From Epiperipatus broadwayi (Eukaryota > Onychophora > Udeonychophora > Euonychophora > Peripatidae): DNA of 64,000 bases. The notes under the pieces are model-generated. The model did not search any database and was not told the DNA's origin. It worked only from the letters and a program-made list of their open reading frames with translations. Below, piece by piece: positions 28,506 to 41,435 of this stretch. Every line of letters starts with the position of its first letter. Within the stretch, counting starts at the first letter, position 1. Where the stretch lies: the NCBI GenBank assembly GCA_028023455.1, contig JAQFVV010012498.1, forward strand, positions 3,067,001 through 3,131,000, read 5' to 3'. A program made the position numbers and the translations under genes.

Positions 28506-30578
28506 TCTTTTCAAAAAGGCCATCTTGGATTCTTATACTGAAAAAATAAAACATTTTAAACATATATATCTAAAATATATAAAAAAATTCAAAGTTAATT
28601 ATTTGAATTTTTTTTCTTTTAATAATAAAAATAAAATAACAATGTGTTAGTACAATTATATATATATAATTATACAGTTCTAAATAATATTTAATAGATA
28701 GAATTTAAATTACAATCCAATAAGAAGGTTACTGCATGGACAGAAGCATGTCTGATGATTTTTATCACTTCCACATATATTAGAAAGTATTCTTACATTA
28801 TGATAAATAATGAAAATATTTTATTATATGTGAGGGTTTATTGAATTGTGAAACTGATTGAAATCCAAATTTAGCTTATGAAATCTTGATTTTATATGTT
28901 CATGTATTATTTAACTTATCAACAATTAAGGTGAATTGTAGCCATGGTCAGAATTTGCAATTTTAATTCATATTTCATTTTTTTAGCTGCATATATATCA
29001 CAAAGTATCAATTAACTCAAATAATAATAATGGAATGATTGGAATTTTAATTTTGATGGTTATATATCATTTTTGATAGGACCAGTCAATTCAAATACTA
29101 TGCATTAAATCTGCTTCCACCAGTTAACACTTATGTATTTATAAAGATAATTTTCTATATATCATGAATATATTAAATGGACTTAATACTTAATGTCCTT
29201 ATATTCAAATGTCAAATACAACTTATAATCTAATAAAACAAGATAGAAATAAATATTCCATTCTTTGTATAAATAAATACTATCCTAATTAATTTAATAT
29301 ATACTATTTGTAAAATAAAATCAGGAGTGTGTGAAGCACTGGGGAGAGAAGCTATAATGAGTACAAATTATAAGACTATAAAATAATCAGAAGCTTAGTG
29401 CTTTGAGGTGAGTTGCCTCACATTCATGACAATAATAATAAATAGTGTAGAAAAGATTGTTAATGTCAGTATGCAAAATACATGCAAATTCTCTATATAG
29501 CCCAGCATTTGGAGATATCGATGCAGGTGTCACATCTGAAAGCAAGAATATTTATTAAAAAAATCATGCTACATCAACTAGTTCAAATCATCCAAATCAA
29601 TAACTACCAATCAAAATGAGTCATAATGATTAAACCAAAAGCCATGAAAGATCTTCAATATGAATTTCAGCGAAAAACATCACTTCTGACAACTACATAT
29701 AGTTCGAACATCATTATCACTTTTAACTTAAATTACAAATTTTTTTTATTAAATTGTATACAACTACCATATTTCTCCATTCTTTTTTATTTCATAAATA
29801 TATATAACTTGTTGTACTTGCAGCTTTGCTCTCATTAGTAGAATAATATTATAAATAAAAGTATAAAAGAAAGATAATTAAAGTATATTTAAGTAAATAA
29901 TAATACATAAGTTATAAACAAAAGTCTCAAAAATTTATGTCCACGTCTTTACTCACAGTAATAAAATAAAAAAAATAATGCAATATGTAGCTGTTCCTGT
30001 GGATTGTACATGTATTATGTACATTAATGAGTAATACATGAGTTATCAAAAGCAGCATCACAAAATGTAACTATTTATGATCAGTTATACTAGTAAATTT
30101 TATCAACCTTTAGGATTTTTAAATATATTTATCACATAATAAAGTAATTTTTAAAAATGGCTATAAAATTTTAATATTGTAATATTTTTTGTTCATGCTT
30201 CTTTTGCAAGTGAGAAATTAAATTCTTGGTACAAATGAAATTTAATTAATTTAAAATATATTTACAAAATAAAATTTTACCTCACTTTACCAAAACCTAT
30301 AATTATCTCCATTTCTGTAATATGTATTTTAATATGCAGGCCAGAATTTCTCACTTTTGTAATGTTTTAATCAGAATTTTCATGTTTCTGTGTTTTCAAA
30401 AAGTCATTCAAAAATGATTTTGATTTTGATGCATATTGCAAATTACAGTTTTTAAAATAATTAAGTACCATCAAGCTAAAATCTATAACCTATGTAATTC
30501 TCAAAAAAAATGTGCAGAATTCATCAAGATTGGTATAATATTGATTGAGTTATGAAGGAACAAATAAACAAACAACTT
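28506..30578. other. AT-rich non-coding stretch, nothing recognisable
   Basis: No gene, RNA or clear repeat was seen here. Confidence 0.4.
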
Positions 30579-31047
30579 AAACTTTTCTATTCACTTTCCT
30601 CATATACACTTCAATGCTATTTTTATATAATTACTCCTTTATTTTTTTTACATTTTCAACTGTCCTGCAGTCTTCATCAGACCTACATTTAAATATATAA
30701 TCATATAACATTATTTTATATACATAACTATATACATATTTTTCACATTATTATTTATAATTATATCTAATTTTAATTAATTTTAACTAATTTTACTTTT
30801 ATGTCTTTTAATTTGTACTTCTTATTTATTTATTATTATTTTTATACACATTCTATTGTTATTTTTACTTCTAATTTATTTATCATTTTACTTTTATTCT
30901 TTTATATCATTATACATTTATATTATATATTTAAATGTTGTAGCTCTGATGAAGACTGTAGAACAATCAAAACAGTAAGGAAAATAAAGGAGGAATTATA
31001 TATAAATTGCATTGAAGTGTATATGAGGAGAGTATATAGAAAAGTTT
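30579..31047. repeat. Foldback element with stem-loop/GAAA motifs in its arms
   Basis: Arms at about 30579-30706 and 30918-31047 are inverted copies, roughly 80-85% alike, around a 210-bp AT-rich centre. Each arm carries a GATGAAGACTG...CAG stem-loop followed by (G/A)AAA. On the plus strand this is CTGATGAAGACTG from 30946; on the minus strand it is the same with CAGGACAGTTGAAA. After the motif both arms share AAAATAAAGGAG and a CATTGAAGTGTATATGAGG end. The layout parallels the foldbacks at 2.0 and 43 kb. Confidence 0.65.
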
Positions 31048-31689
31048 AATATATACGGAGAAAGATGCAATGAAAGTGAAAAGGAGAAGATAAGAATAAT
31101 AAACAAACAACTTTCAGATTTATTTATATAATAGATAAAAATGTCATTTGTATCTTTAAGTAGATTTATATAACATGATAACAATTGTGAAAATTTATAA
31201 GTGGGTAATGATAATGGCTGGAAAAAAAAATTCAAGTTTTATGTAAATCTTCTAAATGAGATTTATTACTAAAATTGATATTATAAAAAGGCATTATTTT
31301 TTTATATAACTGCTACTAGTAATGCTAATTAATAGTATTTCTTTACGTGTTCCTCATTATTATTTCACTATATAATTTTATACATTTGCTTTATATAAAT
31401 TAAGGCAAAGTTACAGGTTTTCAAAAAAATGTAATAATTATATTGTTGCAACTTGTATATACTCTTGGAGTATAAATCCTTAAAGTTTAATTGTAATTTA
31501 AATATGTTATAAGGATTAAAGTGCTGGAAAAAAAGAGAATTAATTTTTAAATTGTCCATAACAAAAAAAAAGTTGTTTATTGCTTAAGTTAGTTATTAAC
31601 TTTCATTTTAACTTAATGACTTACTTGTTAATTGATTGTCAGAAATTTGTTTGAATGTAACGTATTATATTGCTATTTCTTATAAATGT

Positions 31690-31930
31690 ACAATATTTGA
31701 AATTCCCCATAACTGTACTATTTTAGACACACTCAACATTTAAATAGAAAAGGCTCAATTTTTAGCACTGCACTGTCCCATAGCTGCATAATTCCAGTCA
31801 CACTCCACCTTAAAAAAAACTCAAATTTTAGTACTATACTGAAAAGTGTAGTGCTAAAATTTGAGCTTTCTTTATTTAAAGAGGAAGTGTGGTTGGAATA
31901 ATATAGTTATGGGATGTTTCAAATATTTTA
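31690..31930. repeat. Three-copy foldback (two direct, one inverted unit)
   Basis: A unit of about 75-80 bp that includes CCCATAACTG, a CCACACT-like block and CTCAAATTTTAG occurs twice in direct order (about 31690-31766 and 31771-31845) and once inverted (31850-31930). Copies two and three meet at a near-perfect palindrome centred on 31846-31849. It is a MITE-like foldback without coding capacity. Confidence 0.6.
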
Positions 31931-32006
31931 TATTGAATTCACCTAGAATTATGTATTGTTTGCTGTATATATATATATATATTAAAATTTTGTATGTATG
32001 TATTTA

Positions 32007-32220
32007 TCATCATCATCATTTTTAAACATTATCAATTAATTACAGGATGAAGATTATAGAAGTTTTATACTATTTTTAATGAATAGGTTTATCTCTTCAT
32101 ACCACAGCTTATCTAATTCATTCATCTTACATATCTTCTTTTCCTAAGTCTTTTTACAATCTTTTGTGAGTTTAAGAATTTCAATTATATGTCTATCATT
32201 GTCTTCTTTAATAATATGAT
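32007..32220 (-). mobile_element. 5'-truncated RTE fragment (3' end only)
   Basis: The segment aligns collinearly with the 3' end of the RTE element at 15085-15300: an ATC-type tail, then ACAGGATGAAG, TCTCTTCATACCACA, TTTTTACAATCT and TTTCAATTATATGTCTATCAT. It is more decayed. Severe 5' truncation is the usual fate of LINE copies. Confidence 0.7.
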
Positions 32221-35200
32221 TTTCTTTTATTTTAAGTTGATAAAATTGTAAGATTATAATAAATATATATGTATGAAATATTGTTGTATTGATATAATGT
32301 ACATAAATTTAGTAAAGCTGATGATGACTGATATGAACAGTCAAAACTATCAAGAATAAATAAATATATTTTTCTTTTAAGTGCAAGAAAAGTAAAATAT
32401 TGTTATTATATGTTTTAAACAATTAATATCTTTAATGATATTAATAACACCTGTTCTTGTCTCAATTATATATTTTATTTATTATCTATTCTTATAAATT
32501 CCATCAGATGTTACCTTATACTTAATTGTGTGCTCTGTAATCATGTGCAACTCTTATTCTAAATGTTCAAATTTTAGACCTATATGGTGAACACTGAATG
32601 AATACATTTATTATAAAGGTATATTTACATCTTTTAATACATTGTCTATAAAAATATCCAATTAACATGTATATAGGTCAATGAGATTTATAAGAAATAT
32701 TTTAAATTTATGAGCTGTGATTTGAAGATGATACACACCATAAAAGATAAAAAAAGTGTCTTGATTCATTGTATTTTTAAAACTTAGAATTAGATTTAAA
32801 AATTGTATATATAATTTACATAGTCATGGTATAAACAATTTAACTGAATAAAAAGTTCAACGTCAATTATGAATAATAAGCAGGTTGATGTTAATTGTTC
32901 AAAACATTAAGTAAAGTATTACAAATAATTTAGTAAAAATAAATACTTTTTTGAAAGAATATACACATATTGCTCCATTGCTGATAGCAAAGATAAAACC
33001 ATATTTAATATTATTGAATAACTCAAAAAATTACTTAGTTTATTTAGAATTACATAAAAAATGGCAAATTATACAATACAACTATGAGCAAAAATTTTAA
33101 GATTACAACAAAAAACAAATCATTGAAACTAATTATTGTGAGAATATGCTGGGGTCAATTATAATAAAACGTATGTGGTTAAGGACTACTGTTAAAGAAT
33201 AAAAAATAAGTTAAAAAACAAAGACAAAAATTAAAAGCAAAATTGAAAGAAAAAATATTTATTTGATAATAAAGAAAGTTATACTTACTATAATATTTAA
33301 AATTAGATTTTATATCTATTGAAGAAAAAAAGACAAACAAAAAAACTTAATGAGCTTCTTATGATGATCAAAAATCATCATTCTCAGAATAAAATTTCAT
33401 TTGCACCTATATTTAAATTAGTAGCTGAGAAACTGTGAACAGAAATATTCTAATGAATCATAATTCTTACTCATTGCGGTATTAATATAAAGATAACATT
33501 ATTGAAGCTACAATTATTTATTCACAATAATTACAAACAATTTGAAAACAAAGTTAATAAATCTATGAAAAAACTTAGCTATAGTTTTAAAGATACATTT
33601 GATTGTGTTTATGTAAATAATTTATGCTTACAATTAGCAAATATATTACAGTCAATTAAGGATATTTTCTATAAAATATGTTACTCTGTTTCTGAGCATA
33701 TTGCTGGTTGTGATACTTGGATATAAGAGGTTGTTTCTTGGTTACTGTCACATAATCAACATATAGTAGCTTTTATTACTGCATTATAATCAATTACAGC
33801 ATGTTTATTAAAAAATAATTATTCTGAGCTTTACCTCTATTTAAATGAAAGGAGAGGCTACATCAAACAGTGACTGTTTATGAATAGATTTGTGCTAAAA
33901 TTTAATTGATTGGATAAATTAAATAATATATTATTCTAGTTTTAAGCTTTTAATTACGATCCATAATTCACTAATAATTATATTCAATGCTAAATTATAT
34001 TCTTTTACTCTTAATTAAATTTACTCTATTTGTAATATAGCCTTTATAATTATCTTAAATTCTTTTTATTCCTAATGCTCTGACTCCTCTGGTGTTTTTT
34101 TAGTTCAGTATGTATTTCTGCTAAAATATGTGTTAGTATTTTTGTTTTTGGGACTAAGTCTCAGATGGTTTCTATATCAGGAGTGTTAGAACTTACATTG
34201 AGTTCGATAATGAACAATTCTTATTTTTGTTTGTCTATGATTATAATACAATGCATTTTAGTATCAGAATGGGCATGTGGTATAGAACTTTATTATTTGT
34301 TTAAAGTTTACCATTTTCAGTCTGTTTTGAAGTAGTGATTCTTCTTTTATAATTTGGTTTGAAAATGGACAGATTGATTCTCAGTTATGAGAATGGAGTC
34401 ACACATAAGAAATAGTTTAGATTCAAATGCTGGAATAATAGAAGTCTAGCTTGATAGAGTTTACAGCATCCTGAATTATTTTTCTTGACAGTTTATTTAG
34501 TTTATTGAGTATTCTTTTAACTTAACCATCACTTTCAGGGTAAAACGTGATATAAAAAAAATAACTCATTATTTTTTTCTTGATCAGAAGTATTTCAATG
34601 AAAATGGTGTGAATATCTTTAAAAACAAATTGTCAACTGAAACATGTTTAGAGATTAATATATAATGTATGCACATATTTTACTTAAGTCTAATTTGAAT
34701 ATTTAACAAAGTTTCATTATTCATTAAAACATTGCCTTATTTCAATCATTATCGTTTTAACAATTCATTATAACCATAGAACAGAATGTGAATCTGTTGA
34801 GATTTTAATTAAGATCAGAAAATGTGTTTTTAAAAAGGCAAATTTATTAATTTAATATTCTATACTATATATGCCACAATACATTTCTTAATATTTTCTT
34901 TTTAAAAATTCCTTCAGAAAATAATGTAAACTTAAATAGTGTAGTTATCCACCTATAGTTATTAAATTTTTATATGTATAATTTTCTGCATAAAATTTCA
35001 TTGTTACATGTTTTGACTTATAAGCAAAAAAATATACTCTTCTGTTTAATATTTGTTATATTTTTTTTTGTACTGAGATTGTTAAAAAACTATATGATCA
35101 TGCAATAACATAGTTTAATTATAAATTGTAATACTATCCATTCAGGCTTTCCAATAAAAACATGTTCCTGAACATTTTTTGTATTTATTTTGTTCAAGAA

Positions 35201-36904
35201 AATATATCAAATTTTTCTAAATTAAAGAACCGAATTGTGAAATATTATTTGTTTATATCTATAATGATTACAGGAAAATAATTCTTAGACAATTCAATTT
35301 TATTATTTTCATAACATTTTCTTTAAATATATACATAATAATACATACATAAAAATGATATTGATTTATGGTGATAGTAAGATAATTGCCAGAGTAGTTA
35401 TCTAATAATATAAACAACTGAAATTCATTATTATTATTGTCTTCACAATATCTCGTCTTAATGCATTCGTTTAGTACTTCGATACTGATCTTTATTTTTA
35501 TTAGAACAAAAATTTTCATCATGATCTGACGCCTGTAACATGTGGCATTTGACTGGCATACGTGTCTTAATTAAAATCGCTCATGATAATAGTCATTAAT
35601 TAAGCAGATAATCAATCGAATCTAGAGTGGAATTCAATAAAACATTTTTTTTTCTTAATATTTATTATCTAATAATAATTATAATTTTTAACTTCAGTTT
35701 TTATTATTCATAATAAATTTTAAAATGGACAAAAAATGAAAGTATTAGTGATTTTTTTTAAAAATAAACAAATAAAAGAACTTGCTTCACACAATGTAGA
35801 AGAATTAATAATGAGCGTATGACTTCTATTTCCGCACCCTCAACGTCTAGAAATGGAGACGATGTCGAAGAAGTTAAACTAATTTGATCTAATATTTGAA
35901 CAAGTAACATGTGAGTGGAGAATAAAATAATAATTTTTTCATAGATTGTTGTTCAGTCTGAAAAAAAATAAGATATTAGATTTCTGCTAACTGATCAGAT
36001 GCTCCGCGTTCGAGTTCTTTATGCGTCTTTGTAATCGTTCAGGTAGTTTTTTTTTTTAAAGCAAAATGTCCCTTTATTCATTGTAAATATTTTCTTATAA
36101 ATAAGTTAAATATACATATTCCTTTTTTTAATTTAACAAATATATGTTTGTCAGATTATTGAATTTCATTTATGTACTAAAAAAAATAATATAATATTCC
36201 AATATTTCAAATATGTTTCAACTTATTTAACTTTTATAATAAATGTTAATTGTAATAATGTGCTTAAAAAATTAAAGTTTAAATATATGTTGATTATCAA
36301 TACATATCTAATTCTATATATTTAACTTTATCTATGTACTCATCCATTTTTACATTCTGTCATTCACTCAATTACTCATCTATCAATCTATTTCTCTAAT
36401 TGTTTATTTATCTATCAACTACTAAGTCCCAAGTTTATGAGGATATATATATAACTCAAAAGACTTTTGAATTATTAAAAATGATTCCTATATTAATAGA
36501 GTTAAAAAAAAAAAAACAATTCATCTTTACTAAAGGAATTTTCAAATAGTTTTATTCGATTTTTATTTACTAAAGATCAAAGTAATTTTTTTCCGTCTTT
36601 TTTTGAAAAGATTAAAAAAGCTGGAAATAACTATGACGTTAGTATTTTTTTAAATATTTCTACAGCAGAATACTTATCTTTTTTTTTTTTTTTTGTTGAG
36701 AATTGAAACCAGTAAATAATTGCTTGGGAATGACATATATGACATCCAAAAAATAAGAGCATTATTTATACATAATATTTATTGTGATTTGTAGAATAAT
36801 TAAGCTAAAGAAAGTAAATTGAATTTTATTAAAATATACATATTTAATTTTTTTTATATATTTTTTGTAATTTGACACAAAAATATAATATTAGAAACTA
36901 CAAT
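32221..36904. other. AT-rich stretch, mostly unrecognised
   Basis: No gene is supported. A plus frame at 33502-33726 (74 codons, MKLQLFIHNNYKQFENKVNK) and minus-strand stretches near 34070-34400 look slightly protein-like but match nothing I recognise. A stem-loop of the form CTGATGA-TGACTG-loop-CAGTCA-AAAC lies at 32318-32347. A T-rich run lies at 36678-36700. Confidence 0.3.
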
Positions 36905-38095
36905 GAAAACGAATATAAAGCTTTATATATAATACAGAGAGCGTACCAATAGCTCAAACAAGCTCTTAATTATTTAAGTGCGGTATGAGAAAATATTTAA
37001 AATCTCTATCGAAAACACTCCCAACTCCAAACCAACTGGTTTTGAGCTTATGGCTCACATCAGTGGAGAGTTAGAATATTCGGACACTAGATCTAAAATA
37101 TAAACTCAAAAGCCAGCACTTATTTCATACATATATTTAAGTAGAAACTCTGGATTTTTCGGATATGGAAATGTCTTTAAATCCAGCTATCTAACTTAAA
37201 TAGCTATATGGGGCTGAGCTAAATTCAGATTTACCATATTTTAATAGCCTCAGCATATCCAAAGCATTAAAGGTAAAATTATATTAATCAAAAAAGCAAG
37301 TCATATATAACGTGACATTACTTTTATAAGCTTGTAGTTTATATATTCAAATATCAGCCTTTTAAGCTAATTGTGCATACGCTTTGCAAGTGTTAATAAT
37401 AAATGAATACTTTCTTACCAATACAAGATATAGTATTTATGCAGGATTAAAAGGAATCCTCTTATTTCTATGACTCAAATGCTAATATATGAGCAAATCT
37501 GAAGTACTGGCAAGTAAAGCATAAGGATGGAACCGTCACTTTAAATTACTATATATATGATGTCTGAATGAATGACGTGGGTGAAATTGTCTAGAATTTA
37601 CTAAATGTCATTCCAACTGAAACTTAATCATATGTAAATAAGCATTTATTTTATATAGAGTATGTTTACAATTCTATACATTCAAATATCAGCCTTTTAA
37701 GCTAATTGTGCATACGCTTTGCGAGTGTTAATAATAAATGAATACTTTCTCACCAATACAAGATATAGTATTTATGCAGGAATAAAAAGAATCCTCTTAT
37801 TCCTACAACTCAAATGCTTATATATGAGCAAATCTGAAGTACTGGCAAGTAAAGCATGAGGATGAAACTGTCACTTTAAATTACTATATACGATGTCTGA
37901 ATGAATGACGTGGGTGAAATTGTGTAGTTACAAAAATACAATACCGAGAGCATACCAATAGCTCAAACACTTATTAATTAAGAGCTTGTTTGAGTTATTG
38001 ATATGCTCTATGTATTGCATTTTTGTAACTACAAGCTTATAAAAGTAATGCCATATTATATATGACTTGCTTTTTTGATTATTATAGCTTTATAT
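36905..38095. repeat. Composite repeat with tandem, inverted and hammerhead modules
   Basis: Modules in order: a GAGCGTACCAATAGCTCAAA block (36948); a degenerate hammerhead (minus, 37025-37068); a block at 37284-37341 that is inverted at 38030-38090; and a direct repeat, 37342-37592 and 37679-37925, period about 337 bp, sharing TTTTAAGCTAATTGTGCATA. It closes with a hairpin at 37927-38028, whose roughly 43-bp arms hold the same AGCTCAAAC block seen at 36948. No coding capacity. It looks like a non-autonomous element family carrying a self-cleaving ribozyme. Confidence 0.6.
37025..37068 (-). ncRNA. Degenerate hammerhead ribozyme
   Basis: On the minus strand: stem I strand CTCCA (37068-37064), box CTGATGT (37063-37057; last A is T), stem II GAGC/GCTC with loop CATAA (37056-37044), AAAA in place of GAAA (37043-37040), stem III ACC/GGT with tetraloop AGTT (37040-37031), cleavage residue T at 37030, then TGGAG (37029-37025), which pairs perfectly with CTCCA. 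All helices are intact while two catalytic bases (A9 and G12) are changed, so it should be inactive. The upstream flank TTTAGATCTAGTGTCCGA matches that of the 14.5-kb ribozyme. Confidence 0.65.
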
Positions 38096-40499
38096 ATAAT
38101 CGTATGAATAGTTATTTAAAATATAATGTGATGTTTAAGTACCAAAAATCATGTTGACCATGATAGTTTCTGAATGGAAATGAGAACTTTTCTAGTATGA
38201 AAAGTAATCCAGAAACTTTTAGTTCTTAAATATGAAACTCTATCATTGTACTAAATCATATAGAGTATATGGTATCTTAAAACATAAGTATTTAGCATCA
38301 CATCATTTTTTCATTTAATTTTTTATTGGACAGTAGTGATATCTCTTTAATTAATTGTCTACTCTGAATATTAAATATGTAATCATTGTTTAATTGATGG
38401 TCAATAGATTTCTATGATATTTTGTTGATGTTTTCATTGGTTATCTCTCTACACTAATGAAATTGTAAAATTGTTTGTTTATATAGCCATGCTTTCATTA
38501 TTTAATGATAATCAAAACAATTCTGACTCTGATTTTATTAAAATTTGGATACAATTATGTAAAAGTATATAAACCAATTGTCATTGATAAAATATAGAAA
38601 AGACAAAATGAACAGACACAAGATCAGTAAATAGATTTGGGAATAGAATTTTATTCAGTAAATGAAATGAGTTTTAATCAGCAGATGATTATCTGAAAAC
38701 AATCTATTTAAACATTCCTTAAAACCTGTTGCACAATAGTTGAATGGTTCAAAAAGACAGTATTATTACAGTCCATATTACAAATTCTATCCTAAGTTAA
38801 TATGTATTTGAGGAATTCTCATTTTACTGGTAAAAGAATTATAATTTTAGTTATGGTATTAGTGCCAAAACAAGAGTAGGGGTGGAAATAAAAATATTTA
38901 ATAAAATGAATAAACTTTACTTGATATAATTTTATAAGTCCCAATAAAGAATTAAGACTGACATCAGAATTTCTCCTAGTAAAACTCTTTTTTCAGGAAA
39001 AAAAAGATTTTTAATTAAGCAGATTACTGACAATAAAGTTTTTTGAAAAGTAGATCATGAGTAACAAAAAACTGTATTATGATGAGCTTATTCTGACATG
39101 TATTGTGTATCTTTTTAATGTTGGAAGTGGCATGGATAATAATATGCATGCTATTTTATCTGTGTTTATATTCTGATTTAGTTTGATAACATTTAAAAAT
39201 AAAACTTTTTCTTTATTAGATAATATTACAGCACCAATATCAATAGAAGTGCAACACTTTCTTTTTGAGGATTTTCAGCTACCTATATCTCAAAGTTATT
39301 GCAATTAATATTAATGGAATTGTAAAATCAAATGATCTAGCTATTAATAAAATATTGCCAGTGCATAGATTGATCATCATAAGCATATTGTTAGGCTGAA
39401 ATATCAATCTAAAGCAATTTGGATATATCCATGCTAGAAAGCAATAAAAAGTTATTATATTATGTTATAGTTAAAAATCAAAATATAAAAAATATTAATA
39501 TCAAGCTACTACAATATTGGAAAGATTATAGATTATATTGCTTGAAGATTGAAGTAATTGTAGCATTAAAATGGATTAATCTAAAATAAATTCTTAGAAA
39601 ATTTGATGTTACCCAGGTTGTTATATATCAAAGTTACCATTTCAGAGTATTAAACTAGTCATATTTCTGCCATATAAAACAGATTTTTTATGGATATAGT
39701 ACATGCATTGCATGAATTCTTACTGATTCTTTAAGAATTAGTTATTATGCTGGCAGCCATAACTTTATTTGTACAATTTTATGGGTCTACAATAAATATT
39801 TAAAACAAAATAGCTGGCAAGAAGTTGTTATATTTAATATTTACAGTTTTTTATTATTATTGTTATTTTTCAAAAAGAACATTTTTTGCAAAATTAATTA
39901 TAATATTTCCATTTTATTTATTATTTATTTTTTGTTTTAATGTAAAAATAAAATATATATATATATATGAAGTTTCTTTATATGTATTATTTTTAAAGAA
40001 GAGTAATTAAGGATTATTCATATCAGTGGCTTGAATACCCTATGGCCTACAAAATAGCCAAAATGATTCTTCTTTTTTGTGATGTTGACACCACATAAAT
40101 TCACCTAAATGGGTATCCAGGTGTTGTAACATAGTTACACAGTGTTTTGTTATTTGGTCATACCCTATAGTCTTTCAATGTTTTATGCATGCACACCGGT
40201 AGCTGGATTCCCAAAATTACATCAGTGATATTATAAATAAAAAAATGAAATAAATAAATAAACTTTCTGAACAGAATTTATAATTGATGTATTAATATTT
40301 TAAACATAACAACTGACACATATTTATAACATAAAATGGAAAAAGCAAACAAAAAGCAAATATACTTGTAGGCCTATGAAACTGTATAAATGAACAAAAT
40401 AGCTGCCAAGCTTGATAGGAAAGATAATACATAACTATTGTTATTAATAATAACTCTTAAAGAAAATGTGACATTTAATATTGGTACTCATCTTTTAGC
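38096..40499. other. AT-rich non-coding stretch, nothing recognisable
   Basis: No supported gene, RNA or repeat. A short (TA)n tract lies at about 39953-39967. Confidence 0.4.
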
Positions 40500-40716
40500 T
40501 AAAGATGCCACTCTATGGCACGGTTTTTGTGCCAAAACACATAAAAATGCTGTTTCCGCGGCCGACACGTTCGAACCCGCGTTTTCTATAATACAACTTT
40601 TTTGTTGTGCTACAGAATGCAGGCCGCTATGTTGTGTCACAGTACAGCATATATGTCACATAGCAGCAAATACATTTCCCGAATATCGCACAATTTATAA
40701 AATAATTACGGCTTGA
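40500..40716. other. GC-rich anomalous island with hairpins
   Basis: Base composition jumps relative to both sides. A GGCAC...GTGCC hairpin (about 40518-40534), a CCGCGGCC palindromic core (40556-40563) and a GTTCGAAC sequence resembling a pol III B box (40569-40576) occur together. A plus frame (40438-40716) is open through the island and is rich in Cys and His, but it has no recognisable domain. No A box was found at tRNA-like spacing. Possible origins are a decayed SINE or an imported repeat. Confidence 0.35.
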
Positions 40717-41187
40717 TGAGAAAGTTTGTAGTTGAATTGTATTGAAATGTTGTTTTCATTGGATTTTTTTTATTTTAAACTATTGAAATGTTCAGATTTT
40801 TTAAAGCAATAATTATAATACTTTTTACAATGTACTGTATTGAACTTTTATTTGGGAAAATGTTAAATATCTATGTTTTTATTGAGTTGCAATTAGGTAA
40901 TGTCAAGTAATGTACTGTTAGTAACATTCCATGAGACAAAGAAGATTCTACCGTCTGTATATTTTTGAAGTAAAAAAGAGCGGTACGAAAAAAATATCCA
41001 GTAAGAAAAGTCCAAATATACAGTTTTTTTTTTTGTAAATTTAATAAAAAGCAAATATTATAAACATGTTTAATAAGTAAAGAAGACATTTGTATGTGTT
41101 TGTTGTTGTTTAAAAAAGTTGAGTTTCTTTTGTCCGAGTACGGTTACGATTTTGAATTTTTTTATTCTAGCATTACAAACAGAACAC

Positions 41188-41257
41188 TAACCCTAACCCT
41201 AAAACTAACCCTAAAACTAATCCTAAAACTAACCCCAAAACTAACCCTAAATCTAAT
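41188..41257. repeat. Interstitial telomere-like repeat, degenerate (CCCTAA)n
   Basis: Two perfect CTAACC units are followed by several 12-base units of the form CCCTAAAACTAA and end in CCCTAAATCTAATCG. The base unit is the complement of TTAGGG, the telomere repeat of most animals outside arthropods and nematodes. The tract is only about 70 bp and is interstitial here. Confidence 0.7.
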
Positions 41258-41281
41258 CGTAATAACTTTTATTACGATTAT
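41249..41281. repeat. Perfect 11-bp hairpin next to the telomere-like tract
   Basis: TAATCGTAATA and TATTACGATTA flank a short CTTT-like loop, directly abutting the last telomere-like unit. Confidence 0.6.
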
Positions 41282-41310
41282 TATTTTTTAGTTAAACAAC
41301 AACAAAAAAA

Positions 41311-41435
41311 GTCATAACACAAGTAAAAAAATATCCGATAGAAAATTGATAAAAAAAAAAAAGCCGTAACACAAGTAAAAAAATATCCGATAGAAAATTG
41401 ATGCAAAAAAAAAGCCGTAACAGAATTTAAAAATT
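41311..41435. repeat. 51-52 bp tandem repeat, about 2.4 units
   Basis: Units start with G(T/C)C(A/G)TAACACAAGT at 41311 and 41363 and in part at 41414. Each holds AATATCCGATAGAAAATTGA followed by an A-run. The units are nearly identical, so the duplication is recent. Confidence 0.75.

Noticed and set aside
30946-30975. Hammerhead ribozyme at the 30.9-kb foldback
   Set aside because: CTGATGA and a following stem-loop are present, but there is an extra base before stem II, and no stem III with a GUH cleavage site could be formed.
34070-34400. Decayed transposase or reverse transcriptase on the minus strand
   Set aside because: Some stretches look protein-like, but no ordered motif set could be read.
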